DNA of 64,000 nucleotides from positions 124,001-188,000 of the forward strand of contig CAIMFJ010000004.1 in NCBI GenBank assembly GCA_903840355.1, given 5' to 3'. Positions within the stretch are counted from its first letter, which is position 1. Each line of letters opens with the position of its first letter. Shown piece by piece: positions 43,801 to 53,000 of the stretch. Both the position numbers and the translations under genes were made by a program. Origin of the DNA: an uncultured Opitutia bacterium (GTDB lineage Bacteria > Verrucomicrobiota > Verrucomicrobiia > Opitutales > UBA953). Under the pieces are notes generated by a model. It worked only from the letters and a program-made list of their open reading frames with translations. It had not been told where the DNA came from and ran no database searches.

Positions 43801-46800
43801 GCAAACCCTGCGTAATTTACGCGGGTCGGCGACTTCCCAAATCCAACTCTCGGCTAACTCGACCTTAATCCTGCCTGTTGATGCAGGGGCGACGTATTCG
43901 TTCGCAGGTTTATTCGTGGACATGGGCGGCAACCTCTCTGGAACGCTTGTTAAGACAGGTGCGGGGACGCTTTCGTTAGCACCCACCGCCGGTAATAACG
44001 GCATTGGTGTCGTCGAAGTTCTGCAAGGTAACTTGATTGGGACGACGGCTGGTTACAATGGCGCCAATATTCTCGTGGCTAATGGGGCAACCGCGACCTT
44101 CTTCGCTGATGTAGGTCAGAATGTGACCTTTAATAACGTTGTGACGGATGCGACCTCGATCAACCCTGCCTTAGGCGGTGGGACGATTGCTAAGTCTGGC
44201 GCGGGCACGGCGACGCTGACTGCAGCTGGGTACAACCTCACCTTTGCGGTGAATGCAGGCACCTTAGTGCTTAATGATACACGTGCTGCGGGCTCGGCCT
44301 TATTAACGGGCAGTGTGGCTTCGGGTTCTACGTTCCAGATGAACCTCAGTTCCAACCGCACGCTGGGCAGTCAACTCACGGGTTTAGGTACGCTTGATTT
44401 AGAAGCGATTGGTGCAGCTACGCCCGTGGTTAGCCTCACGCAACAACCTCAAGTAGCCCTAACTAATATTGGTGCACAAGTGACGTTAGATGCCAGTGCG
44501 ATCACGACCCTCACGGGCGTCAACGCTGCCTATGGCTCGTTCCTTAATATTGGTAATAATAATGCGGGACGGTCTTTGACCATCACGCAAAATGCCGCCG
44601 GAACTTTTGCGGGCCAATTTATTGGCAATGCTAACCTCAATTTTACGGGTACGGGCATGTTGCTTTATGCCCCGTCCGCAAATTTAACACCCACCACTCC
44701 GGCGGGTAATTTAGCGAGCTTTAGCGGCTCGGTTTCCATCTCGGGTGGTGGCCTAGGAGTTGACGTTAGTAACACCAAGGCGATTGCCATTGCCGTTGAC
44801 GGCACGACCAGTGCGGCCGGTCGTTTAGGTGTCTATGTGGCGGGCGGCTTAACCTCGGCTTACAATGGTGTCATCACGGGTAGTACCGGCGCCGCCCAGT
44901 TGATTAAATTAGGTACGGGTACTTTAGACTTAACGGATACGGCGACGACGACTTTGCGCAGTTACACGTTTGGGTCGTATGTGGTTAATCAAGGGGTCTT
45001 GGCGGTCACCTTAAACAACCAAGGCACGATCTTGCCTGATAGCTCTGGCAATAGCCGTAGCATCACCTTGGCTGGCGGTACGTTGGCGGTTCAAGTTTCG
45101 GCGACGAGTGGCACCTTGGCTTCAAGCTTAGGCCAAAACACTTCGGGCAATTTGGCAATTACTACGGACCAGAATGCAACTTCGCCGGGCGTCTTGACCC
45201 TCACGGGTGCCGTTTCGGGCAACGTCTCGGTTGATGGGGGTGCTACTTTGAGTTTCGGCACGGAGTCGAATCGCAATGTTGCCGTCAGTGGTAATGTAAC
45301 CGTGACCAATGGGTCGATCTTAGCAGGTACCGCGACGATTAGCGGCGCAACGGGTTTGACGATTTCGTCCGGCGCCTTTGTGGCTCCTGGCTATTCTCCT
45401 GGGGTCATCAACACGACGAACTTCATCCTCGCTGGTACGGCGGACATGCAAGTTTCGGCGACACCTACTGCGGTGGTTTCGGGCGGAGTGACGACGCAAC
45501 TCTACAATGACCAAATTAATTTCAGCGGTACGGCTGATTTAAATAATGGCGGCACAGGCGTCTTGAATATTCAGCGCTACTTGACGGCCAACTCTTCGGA
45601 GTATGGTCATCGCTTCGTCTTATTTAATGGTACGACGAATCAGTCTACTTCGGCTCCAGTCTCGCAGTATTTCGTTAATGCTAACCCCAGCAGCGTGACG
45701 ACGGATGACACTACGGGTCGTTATGTAGTTGTGGCTCCTGCGACGGTCACGGCGGGTGCGACTGCTTCGGGTTATGATGGTTTAGTGCACAACACGGATG
45801 GTTTCGTGCACTTGCCTTATCAGTACGCCGTTTACTCGGTACGTGCTCCTTCGGAGTACGCGGTAGCGGGGGTGGATGCTGCTTTGATTTCCTTTATTCA
45901 AAACAAGACGAACGTGGCCGCTGGCACCGTTTTAGTTCCAGGCGTCAATGGTAACGTGGATCCGCTTTCGGCCCGTCTGATGACGATGACGAATGCCCAG
46001 TTAACGCCTGCGATTCAGTCCTTACAGCCCGCCATTTTTGGAGCGGTTCCTAATACGGTGGTGCTCGGCGTTCGCAGCGATGTTTCTGCGATTGAAGATC
46101 GTTTGGAAATGCGTCGCTACGATCGCGTAGGCTTCAGCGTCAGCTCCAGCGAAGCCTTTGTTCAGGCGTCTTCTATGAACTTCACGGGTAGTAGTTCGTC
46201 GGGTGAGCCCCCCTATAATGCTACCCTCACGGGTGGTTTGGCGGGTATGACCTTCGACCTTAACTCGTGGTCGGTTTACGGCTTCTCGGTTGGTTATTCT
46301 CAAGTAAAAGCGAATACAATCGCGAATGCATCGTTCGGCACGTCGTCCAGTGCAACCCTCTCGGGGAATGAATACCGAGTGTCCGGCTTCTTCTCCACGA
46401 TGTTGGGCGAAAAGAAGGATACTTACTTCCTCGATCTCGGCATTTCGCTCGGCTCGACCAGCGATAAGCTCTCGCGGATGACGTTCTTGGGAACCGAAAA
46501 TTCCAGTCCTACTGCGATGTCCTATGGTGCCTTTGCGCGCTTGGGCACGGGCTTTGCCTCGAAGTCGGGTTTCAATATCACGCCATACGTGGGCTTAGAT
46601 TATAATCACGTCTCGGGTAGTGCCTTTACGGAAACCGGAGATGCTACAGCCTTAAGTGCCCGTTCCATCTCGTATGATTCTGCCCGCGCCTCGCTTGGCA
46701 CTGGCCTAACTTGGTTGAGTATCGTCGATGGTGAAACGATGAAGTTCAGTTTCGACCTCCAAGGATTTGGCGAAATCGCTGGTGGTAAGAATGCCACGGT

Positions 46801-46999
46801 GAACGTCGATTTCACGGATGGTGCAACGGGTGGCTTTAACTTCCAAGCTCCCGTGGGAACCTCCAGTGGCTTCCGGGTAGCTCCTTCGTTCACTTACGGT
46901 CCTAACCCTGATTCGGCTTATTACTTAACGCTCTCCTATGAAAAAGCCGGCTCGACCGGGTCGACGGGCGTTGAGTTGGGCTACCGCCGCCGCTTCTAA
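37814..46999 (+). CDS. Giant autotransporter with repeated GPGIPAGT modules, copy 1
   Basis: This is a type V secreted protein of 3061 residues. The N-terminal signal peptide (MRISKSLLVAAALLTSAGASMA) is likely cut after residue 22. The passenger is Gly/Ala/Ser/Thr/Asn-rich beta-helix material with several autotransporter-associated (PATR-type) repeats such as KTGAGTLTVLN, KTGPGALVFLL and KTGVGYLTLTS. About ten copies of a roughly 60-residue module with the core GLVVGQxITGPGIPAGTxIT sit near residues 59-120 and 182-245, at about 1103-1162, and clustered at 1372-1851. The beta-barrel domain covers about residues 2750-3061 and ends in phenylalanine (YRRRF), as expected for BAM insertion. Cysteine is absent or rare. 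Passenger function is unknown; adhesion or surface-layer-like roles are guesses. Confidence 0.88.
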   Translation: MRISKSLLVAAALLTSAGASMAQQNVTTANWLGADGQGGTGTWDIWKGSTPNLYWGMPITATGGAAGQKVVNTTNTSGLVLGQQITGNGIPAGTTITNIAANTSVTLSNNLTSLATGRTFNALIAGSAVSANATLTFAGPSAPAGSTTDILVDSGNITSASQTINVTSSGYRFLPGVFSNRITPTGGASGQAVITTTDTSLLSVGELVNGVGIPNGSSIIAISPNASFTISNNLTQAVSGTIIGSPQPSVNTFFDVTQNNTPALPPYTELPSGTLQLGSFVFNVATPGVGAPTPTVTLRNPTTSGGTVLRVTNAGTQVDIESTTSSTLFGVLKGDGSMLKTGGGVLQYNGFAGQEFAYQQVTPFAYQIVLGAPMPVDNPSNTNPVIQGIDGLRPVDLAPNVAGNAVGNPDRMDGLQGTITVNSGKLIVSGYVNMWHDFGPTMDTQYFAPAELPTQIANIANTANSNQRTAITYALAKRMTGAASVVLNGSAVLDFTNSAVNVGSSRINFVHNLQAGTNNDQYQTTLYTGPDSSYHIGIQIDQGVTGSVGILAGPGNVYKTGAGTLTVLNDANMTGMFVAAGGNTILASSSLNTFANVGSFNIAGTQDPGDANGSNNTESVLGLSRRGANIRYYEVPTTYNNVQYVFYTPSLFPDPGTSIINTNGQGQYTSVSTTGATVTLASDQTVHNFQSDFALKSAGTNSISGSGATAVYTAADAINTAANTNYKDNPIIPGTGYGSSLYLNGNTLTINQDLHRDGLYTGSIYGGNTGNGGTIIKTGPGALVFLLAGGAYANTVIQQGNFIANLAGLGYAQVTIGTGGTFDILQNNTGALIANIDGAAGSTLEFRAFYNIDNGSGSLIQVNSSSSIGTADIVSSQPNFFGNIVVADGVGLTFSGSSNNTFINAASLTLNSTLEGQPARATLFSFGDTSQIVRNLSGDSLAVIDLGRGNITLEQNNATLSYLGSITGVGSFIKQGSAIFTLVGTNATTGAVNDTYYGATIIRPGGALVAGSANAIPNSSALVLVGGASFNLNGQNQVVGSLFGSASSVINLGSGNLSVGYTTARAATMATALAGTAPLLADYLGTTTLTSPILSAGNPTTLQATSGAAGQAVITVSSSAGLGVGQLVTGTGVPANTYVAAVNTGSFTLSQNLTQAAGGNYVIQNVKTIDVSALGLSAAQLNSLYTGSMTMPQLTAMFLNTVAIGTNIGSYVVPTAATDLSFASTLSFDGTITGTGTLTFTGPETTTLNGSSAQYTGQVNITGGTLAIQWNSFPVASGINVASTGTLSVGVSDIYDPTLDSTKRVMTAPVTGLGNFIKTGVGYLTLTSSQAGYAGATTVSNGWLEMPLTSSTGGATIAGVNFTPTSSTYSAVTATGGASGSNLIATTNTSGLVVGQAIAGPGIPAGTVITAITPGTSITLSNNLTAAAATTTNAYATTAYTFTAGTGASGQNVITTSSTAGLVVGQAITGPGIAAGTVITAITPGTSVTLSNSLTAAVSTTANAYSSSIANIATASVTGLMVGQSVSGIGIADGSIITAINPATNVTATGGASGSNIITTASTAGLVVGQTVTGAGVPAGTTIIGINPNASIVLSNNLTAAASTLASAYAISAEVSLSQALSGQTPSTLLAPSHLVFTTPSNVVYSGAVSGAGQLEIRAASSNLTATGGAVGQNVVTTTNTAGLSVGEFVFGPGIPLGSTITAITANTNFTVSNNLTSAASTTANAYTAEAVVYAGANSVTATAGVVGKPVINTSATANLIVGQAVTGQGVQPGSVITSIFNSGSLTATGGAASQAVIALANTSGLVVGQQITGPGIPAGTVISAINPNTSITLSANLTVPASTTANAYTTSSGFVLSQNLTQTASIVSNGYTAGGALTQTGGTLVRTGVLYATNGWAGAPSGNITVEAQGSAILNITSNLTAAGTFFGSGNIVKTGPATLSFLQATTAFSGTYISFAGTTNLDANNLFGGNNVTDVYAAVDLEGNSILNVMNGTTQTLRNLRGSATSQIQLSANSTLILPVDAGATYSFAGLFVDMGGNLSGTLVKTGAGTLSLAPTAGNNGIGVVEVLQGNLIGTTAGYNGANILVANGATATFFADVGQNVTFNNVVTDATSINPALGGGTIAKSGAGTATLTAAGYNLTFAVNAGTLVLNDTRAAGSALLTGSVASGSTFQMNLSSNRTLGSQLTGLGTLDLEAIGAATPVVSLTQQPQVALTNIGAQVTLDASAITTLTGVNAAYGSFLNIGNNNAGRSLTITQNAAGTFAGQFIGNANLNFTGTGMLLYAPSANLTPTTPAGNLASFSGSVSISGGGLGVDVSNTKAIAIAVDGTTSAAGRLGVYVAGGLTSAYNGVITGSTGAAQLIKLGTGTLDLTDTATTTLRSYTFGSYVVNQGVLAVTLNNQGTILPDSSGNSRSITLAGGTLAVQVSATSGTLASSLGQNTSGNLAITTDQNATSPGVLTLTGAVSGNVSVDGGATLSFGTESNRNVAVSGNVTVTNGSILAGTATISGATGLTISSGAFVAPGYSPGVINTTNFILAGTADMQVSATPTAVVSGGVTTQLYNDQINFSGTADLNNGGTGVLNIQRYLTANSSEYGHRFVLFNGTTNQSTSAPVSQYFVNANPSSVTTDDTTGRYVVVAPATVTAGATASGYDGLVHNTDGFVHLPYQYAVYSVRAPSEYAVAGVDAALISFIQNKTNVAAGTVLVPGVNGNVDPLSARLMTMTNAQLTPAIQSLQPAIFGAVPNTVVLGVRSDVSAIEDRLEMRRYDRVGFSVSSSEAFVQASSMNFTGSSSSGEPPYNATLTGGLAGMTFDLNSWSVYGFSVGYSQVKANTIANASFGTSSSATLSGNEYRVSGFFSTMLGEKKDTYFLDLGISLGSTSDKLSRMTFLGTENSSPTAMSYGAFARLGTGFASKSGFNITPYVGLDYNHVSGSAFTETGDATALSARSISYDSARASLGTGLTWLSIVDGETMKFSFDLQGFGEIAGGKNATVNVDFTDGATGGFNFQAPVGTSSGFRVAPSFTYGPNPDSAYYLTLSYEKAGSTGSTGVELGYRRRF
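37988..38544 (+). repeat. Two N-terminal copies of the GPGIPAGT module
   Basis: Copies at about 37988-38172 and 38357-38544 each encode about 62 residues. The order is T-G-G-A-S/A-G-Q, then a segment like VITTTNTSGL, then VGQ/VGE, then GxGIPxG, and finally a stretch like TSVTLSNNLT. They are separated by about 60 residues of unrelated sequence. They lie right after the signal peptide, far from the main cluster. Confidence 0.75.
41121..41300 (+). repeat. Isolated divergent GPGIPAGT module copy
   Basis: This copy reads SGAAGQAVITVSSSAGLGVGQ, then TGTGVPANTYVAAV and SFTLSQNLTQAA. It is clearly related to the others but shorter in the middle and lies inside a PATR-type region, so it is a separate insertion of the module. 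Confidence 0.6.
41928..43365 (+). repeat. Tandem cluster of about seven GPGIPAGT modules, autotransporter 1
   Basis: Starting positions are about 41928, 42133, 42346 (partial), 42445, 42799, 43030 (partial) and 43168. Complete copies contain, in order, T-G-G-A-S-G, an asparagine/threonine-rich strand, GLVVGQ, GPGIPAG, TVITAI and LSNNLT. The two most similar copies (41928 and 42133) are also close at DNA level through the VGQ-to-ITPGTS part. The partial copies lack the C-terminal LSNNLT strand or its N-terminal strand. The cluster is consistent with duplication and decay. Confidence 0.75.
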
Positions 47000-47024
47000 T
47001 TCATCCTTTATAAAGTAACACGAT

Positions 47025-50000
47025 ATGAAATTACCTCGTCATTTACTCATCCTGGCTGCGACCGCCCTTGCGACGGCTCCGTATGCTTCTGCGGATGTTA
47101 CGGTTAATTACACCTCGGGTAGTAATCCCGCCACGTTAACGTCGGTCAATGGTGGCGTGAATATCTACAATTTAGGGGCACCCGGGACGACTTATCCCCA
47201 GCCAGTGCAGATTCAAGATGCCCTGCACCAAGTTAAATCGCTCACGGTGGGAGACAGTACGGTTTTAACGATCAACCAGAGTATTGGCGCGACGACGAGT
47301 GCGATGTTTAAGTCGGCGACGGATTTTACGGTCGCCGCCTCGCAGAATAATTTCACCAACGCTCCCCTCATTGTACTCACGGGCGGTGGACAATTGGAAT
47401 ACGACGGTTTCCAAGGGAATAGTTATTATGCGAATAATACCTATATCTTAGAGTCCCATTCGATGCCCAACGATCTCTATGCCCAGAATGGGTTTTCAGG
47501 GATTATTGATGTCCAACAAGGCATCCTCCAAGTGGCTGGCCACTTGAATATGTGGACTAACTATGGGGTCGCTAATCCGAATGGCTTTACCGCCCACATG
47601 ACAGGTGCGGGTGCGGTTTTAGTTCAGGGTTCTTCGACGCTCAGTTTTGCTAATACGCCTAAAAATGTCGTCAATGTGGGTCCATCCATCGGCGACAATA
47701 TTTTAGGCAATCCCTCGTCACCGCTGACTTTCCGACTCAACTTTGTTCATAATCTTTACGCAGGTTCTTCGGCCAATTTCATTGCCGGCCTCGCTGGTAC
47801 CGATGTTAACACCAACTTAAATGTAGGTACCGACTCTTCCTATCTTTTAGACATTCATATCGACCCCTCGATTCAAGGTTCAATCGGTGGACTTTCGGGT
47901 GCTGGTCGAGTTTACAAGACGGGCGCGGGTTCCTTAACGATTTTAAATAGTAGTAGTTTATCGGGGGACGTGTTCCTGGCTTCAGGAAATACGATTTTAG
48001 CCGACCCTAATGGCCTAGCACTCCGTTTAGCTTCGAGTGTCAATTTAATCGGCGGTGGTCTGGGTCAGAGCAATTTGACCTATGCCCAATCTGGAACAAA
48101 TTCGGGTGGTACGACGGAATGGCGCCCCGCTTATTTACCAGCAAGTGCAGGTTCACCCACGCTGACGATTAGTGCCAGCCAAACGATTCGCAACTTGCAG
48201 GCCTTGTTTAACGAGCAGGCTATTAATATGTGGGATGCGGGTACCGGATCGGGCAGCACGATTTCGGTTTCTCCCGGCATGGCTTTGACGGTGGTGCAAG
48301 ATACGAACTTGGACGGTTATTTCTCGGGTAGCATCAACGGGGCCCAAGGTAAGTTTATTAAATCTGGTACGGGCAACTTAGCCTTGATGGGCACATCTTC
48401 GACCATCGGCGAAATCGATGTCATTCAAGGCTCGCTGATTTCTAATGTCGAAAGTTTAGGTTACGGTTCCGTCGTCATCAGCGGTGGTGGCACGTTGCAA
48501 TTAGTGCAAAATAATGCCGCGACCTTGCGGGCGCAAATTAGCGGGGCGGCTGGATCGGTGCTTACGGTCAGTCCTTCGGCTACGATTAACAACACCCTCA
48601 GCGGTGGCACGGTGACCGTTGGCAATACGCAATTAGGCGTCATCGACGTCTACAACCAACAGTTAAACTTCTACGGATCGTTGTTAGTGCAGAATGGCGT
48701 GACCTTAGCTTTCTCCTACGGTCAAAATAACACCTTCATTAATGCCTCTTCGATTACGTTGAGTTCGGGTCTCTCGGCTTCGAGCCCAGGTGTCTATACT
48801 TCCATCGTCTTTGATGATACCACGCAAACGGTTCACAACCTTTCGGGCGATGCGAACACGGGTATCAATCTCGGCCGCGGGTCGATTTCCTTGGTACAAA
48901 GTACCGCTACCAACTATGCTGGTTCCATTTCTGGTGCGGGCAACTTGCTCTTAAGCGGCGGCAATGCGATTACGCTCTCGGGTTCGAATACTTATTACGG
49001 GGCCACAGTGGTTAACTCCGGCAGTTTAACTGTCTCAGGTGCTAATGGGATTACGAATTCCTCGGGTTTAGTTTTACTTTCCGGAGCAACCTTTACGGCC
49101 ACGACCAACCAAACGGTTGGTGCACTTTTTGGCCAAGCAGGTTCGACGATTAATTTGGCCGGCGGTTCTTTGACGATTGGGAAATCGCTGACCCAAGTTA
49201 ACCAACTCAACACGGCCTTAACAAACTTCAGCGGTGTTTCCCCTGATCAATATCCTGCGTATTACCTGCAAAACACTCCCACGATTGCGACCTCAGTGGT
49301 CAGCGGTTTAGGCGGCGCTTATGTTTTGAACATTGGTTCCATTTCTGGGATTCGTGCGGGTGAATACATTTCTGCCTCAGGTCTTTCGCCTGTATCCATT
49401 GTCGGTGGTGTTTCGGGTGGCACGGTCTTGAATCTTGCCTCGGTGACGAACTTGCAAGTGGGGGAATCCGTTTCGGCGATTGCCTTAACCACCACGATGA
49501 CGGGCGGTTCGTCGGGACAAAAGGTCATCAATCTTAGCAGTGTATCTAATTTAAGCGTGGGTGATGCGGTTTCGGGTAATGCTATTCCCGCCTCTTCGAC
49601 CATCACCGCGGTTAACACGGGTACGACTTTGACGGTTACTAGTGGTACGGCTGGTACGTCCACGTTAAATCTCACCACGACGGGCTTGGGTCTCGTGGTG
49701 GGTCAAGCAATCAGTGGTCCTGGGATTCCTGCTGGCACCGTCATCATCGCTATCAATGCTAACAGCGTCACGTTGAGCAATAATTTGACCACGGCCGCTT
49801 CGACGACCGCCAATAATTATGCCACGTCGCCTGCCGCAACCATTAATAACAACTTAATCGCCACGGCGCTTGGTACGCTCACGGTAGCCACGGGCGTCGC
49901 GACGAATTCGATTATTACTAATATTATTAACGGGGCGAACTACAGCGCGGTTTCGGGTAATGCAGGTCAGAAGGTGATCAGGACAATCAATACTTCGGGC

Positions 50001-53000
50001 TTAGTCATTGGTCAGGCAATCAGTGGTCCCGGGATCCCCGCGGGAAGTTACATCACGGCGATTAATCCCAATGTCAGTTTCACGGTTAGCCAGAACTTGA
50101 CCGCCGCTGTTTCAACGACCGCGGGTGCCTATTCCACCAGCTCCGCCGTGACGCTTAACAATAGCCTGACGGCTTTGGCGGCAGGTACGTTGGCCATTTC
50201 CACGGGCATTTCGGGGACCTCGATTATTGCTTCGGTCAACCCTGCGACCGTGACGGCAAATTATGGTCCCGCAGGTCAAAACGTCCTAAATTTAAATTCT
50301 GCTACGGGTTTAGTAGTGGGCCAAGGCTTAGTGGGTACCGGCGTTGCCACGGGAGCGGTTATCACTGCGGTTACGCCTGGTGCATCGATTACTGCCACGG
50401 GTGGTGCCGCTGGTCAGAATGTGATCACGACGGGCAGTACGGTGGGCCTGACGATTGGTCAGCAAGTCTTTGGTCCTGGCATTCCTGCGGGTACGGTGAT
50501 CACGGCCATTGCGACTAATGTTAATTTCACGCTTAGTAATAGTCTCACGACGGCAGCTTCAACGGTCGCTGGTATCTATGTAAGTTCGGATGCCGTTACC
50601 TTGAGCCAACCGCTTGTGGCAGCAGCCTCTGGAACTTTATCCGTGGCCTATACGCCTGTGGGTGGTGCGGCGAGTCAGAATATTTTAAGCCTCACCTCGA
50701 TTGCGGGTATTCAGGTTGGGCAGATTTTATCGGGTGCCGGTATTGCCACAGGTAGTTTGGTGACGGCAGTCACTGCTGGAGCCACTTATACCGCGACCGG
50801 CGGTGCGGTTGGACAAAAGGTCATTACCACGGCTAACACGGCGGGCTTAGTTGTCGGCCAAGTGATCACGGGCCCCGGTATTCCTGCTGGCACTGTCATC
50901 ACGGCGATTGCACCTAACACGAGTTTCACGGTTAGCCAGAATCTCACCACAGCGGCCTCGACCGCAGCGAATGTTTACATTAGTTCGCCTGCGGTGGCGT
51001 TGAGCTCGGTTTTATCGTCCTCGGTCTCGGGCAGCATTTACGTGGCTCCTTCCGTGACGTTGAACCAAACTCTTAACGGCTTGGCCAACGGTAACTTATC
51101 GATTGTGCCGGTGAGTGGCATGTCGATGGCGAACACGCTCGGGTTCTTGCGCGGGGTATTAAATGAGCCTGCTACGGGCACTTCGCCTACGCCGGATGCC
51201 CAAATCTTGTCTTACCGCGGCGTTATCACCGGCACGGGTGGTATTAATATTACGGGCCAAGAAAATGTTACCTTGTCGGGGGTGAGCACCTACACCGGGA
51301 TAACGCACATTGCTTCGGGCACCTTGCAGATTGAGTGGAATTCGATTTCTAACACCTCGGGGATCCAAGTCGATGTCGCAGGGACTTTAGTGGTCGACGT
51401 TCCTACCGGCGTCACGGGCACGTTTGTGCCTCCGATTACGGGCACCGGTACGTTTGATAAAGTCGGGGCGGGCACTTTGGTGATTAATTCCGCGAATGGC
51501 TGGGTCGCTGGCCCAGTTAATATTCTTGGTGGCACCTTACAGTTTAATTCGGGCGGCCTCCAAAACATCACCGGGGGCGTGGTGAACGTCTCGTCCGGAG
51601 CGTTCTTTAATATTAATAACACTACCAACGTTAGCTGGGCAGGTAGTATTTTGGGTTCGGGTACTATTACGAAGTCGGGTGCGGGAGCCTTGACGATCTC
51701 GGGCGCCTTGTCCTTCAGTGGCACGTTAGATGTCCAACAAGGCTCGGTTTTAGCACCCAGTTTACCTAATGCGGGTGGCGGCGTTTACGGGACAGTGATA
51801 GTCGAAGCGAATACTACCTTTACGGATACGGTAGCGGTTGGTACGACCGAAACCTTCGGTGGTGCCATCACGGGAGCGGGTAATTTTGTTAAAGCAGGCA
51901 CCGGTGCCTTGAATTTAACGTCCGCCCAAAATATGTCGGGCAACTTTACGGTGTCGGCTGGTTCGGTGACGCTGGGAGTTAATAATGTATTGGCCAATGT
52001 TGCTGCCGTCACTTTGGCACCTAACACGATTTTATCCGTTGGGGCGACCGCGCAAGGTTTGAGCAATGTGTCGGGCGATGTGACGTCGCAAATTCAAGCC
52101 TCCGCGGGTTCGAATTTAACCTTCACGACTAGTGCTGGCTCGACGTTGACCTATTCGGGTCAAATCACTGGAGCGCCTTCTATTACGACTTCGGGGTCGG
52201 GTACGCTTAACCTCTTGCGTGATGTGGGTACGGGTCCTTACACCGCGAACGTCATCGGGACGATCAACGTTACCTCGGGTACCTTAATTGGGGACATCGA
52301 TGGCTTTGGTGGCGCCGCGTTGTCTGTCTCCGCAGGTGCTAAGATTGGTTTTAATAATTCCACAGCGACTCCGATTTTATACAACGGCGCCATTAGTGGT
52401 AACGGCACGATTGTGAAGACCGGGACAGGCGTGATCGATTTGTCGAACGGTACCAACCAAGCCTCTTCGTATGAAGTCGACGCAGGTACTTTAATCGACA
52501 CCGACAATCGCGTTGGTGCAGGCTTAGCTTTAGCCAACGCCACGGTAGCTTCGGGGGCGACTTTGCAACTGAACCTCGGAACTAATGCTCTTGCACGTAC
52601 CCTGGGTACGCAAATCACCGGCCTCTCTCAAAACTCGGCGGGCACTTTGGATATTGAGTCGGTGGGCGGTGGTGCCACGCGCATCGTCACGCTGTCCGCG
52701 ATTCCCTCATTAGCTTCGATTACGATTGGCGACAACGTCGCCTTGAGCACGAGTATGAGTGCGATTGTCGGGGTGACGGGTACCGCGAATTCGAGCCTTA
52801 ATTTTGGCTCGGGTGGTAACATCACCGTGAATCAAGCAATCGATACCACGTTCCTCGGTAATGTGGTTTCTACGGGAGCGTTTAATCTCACCTTTGTCGG
52901 CCCAGGGCGTGCTTCGTTCCTCAATCCAGCTTTCTCCACGCAAGTCGCCGCTAATAATAGTACATTGACGGTGGGTACGGGCGTGGCCTCTGGTAACCTT

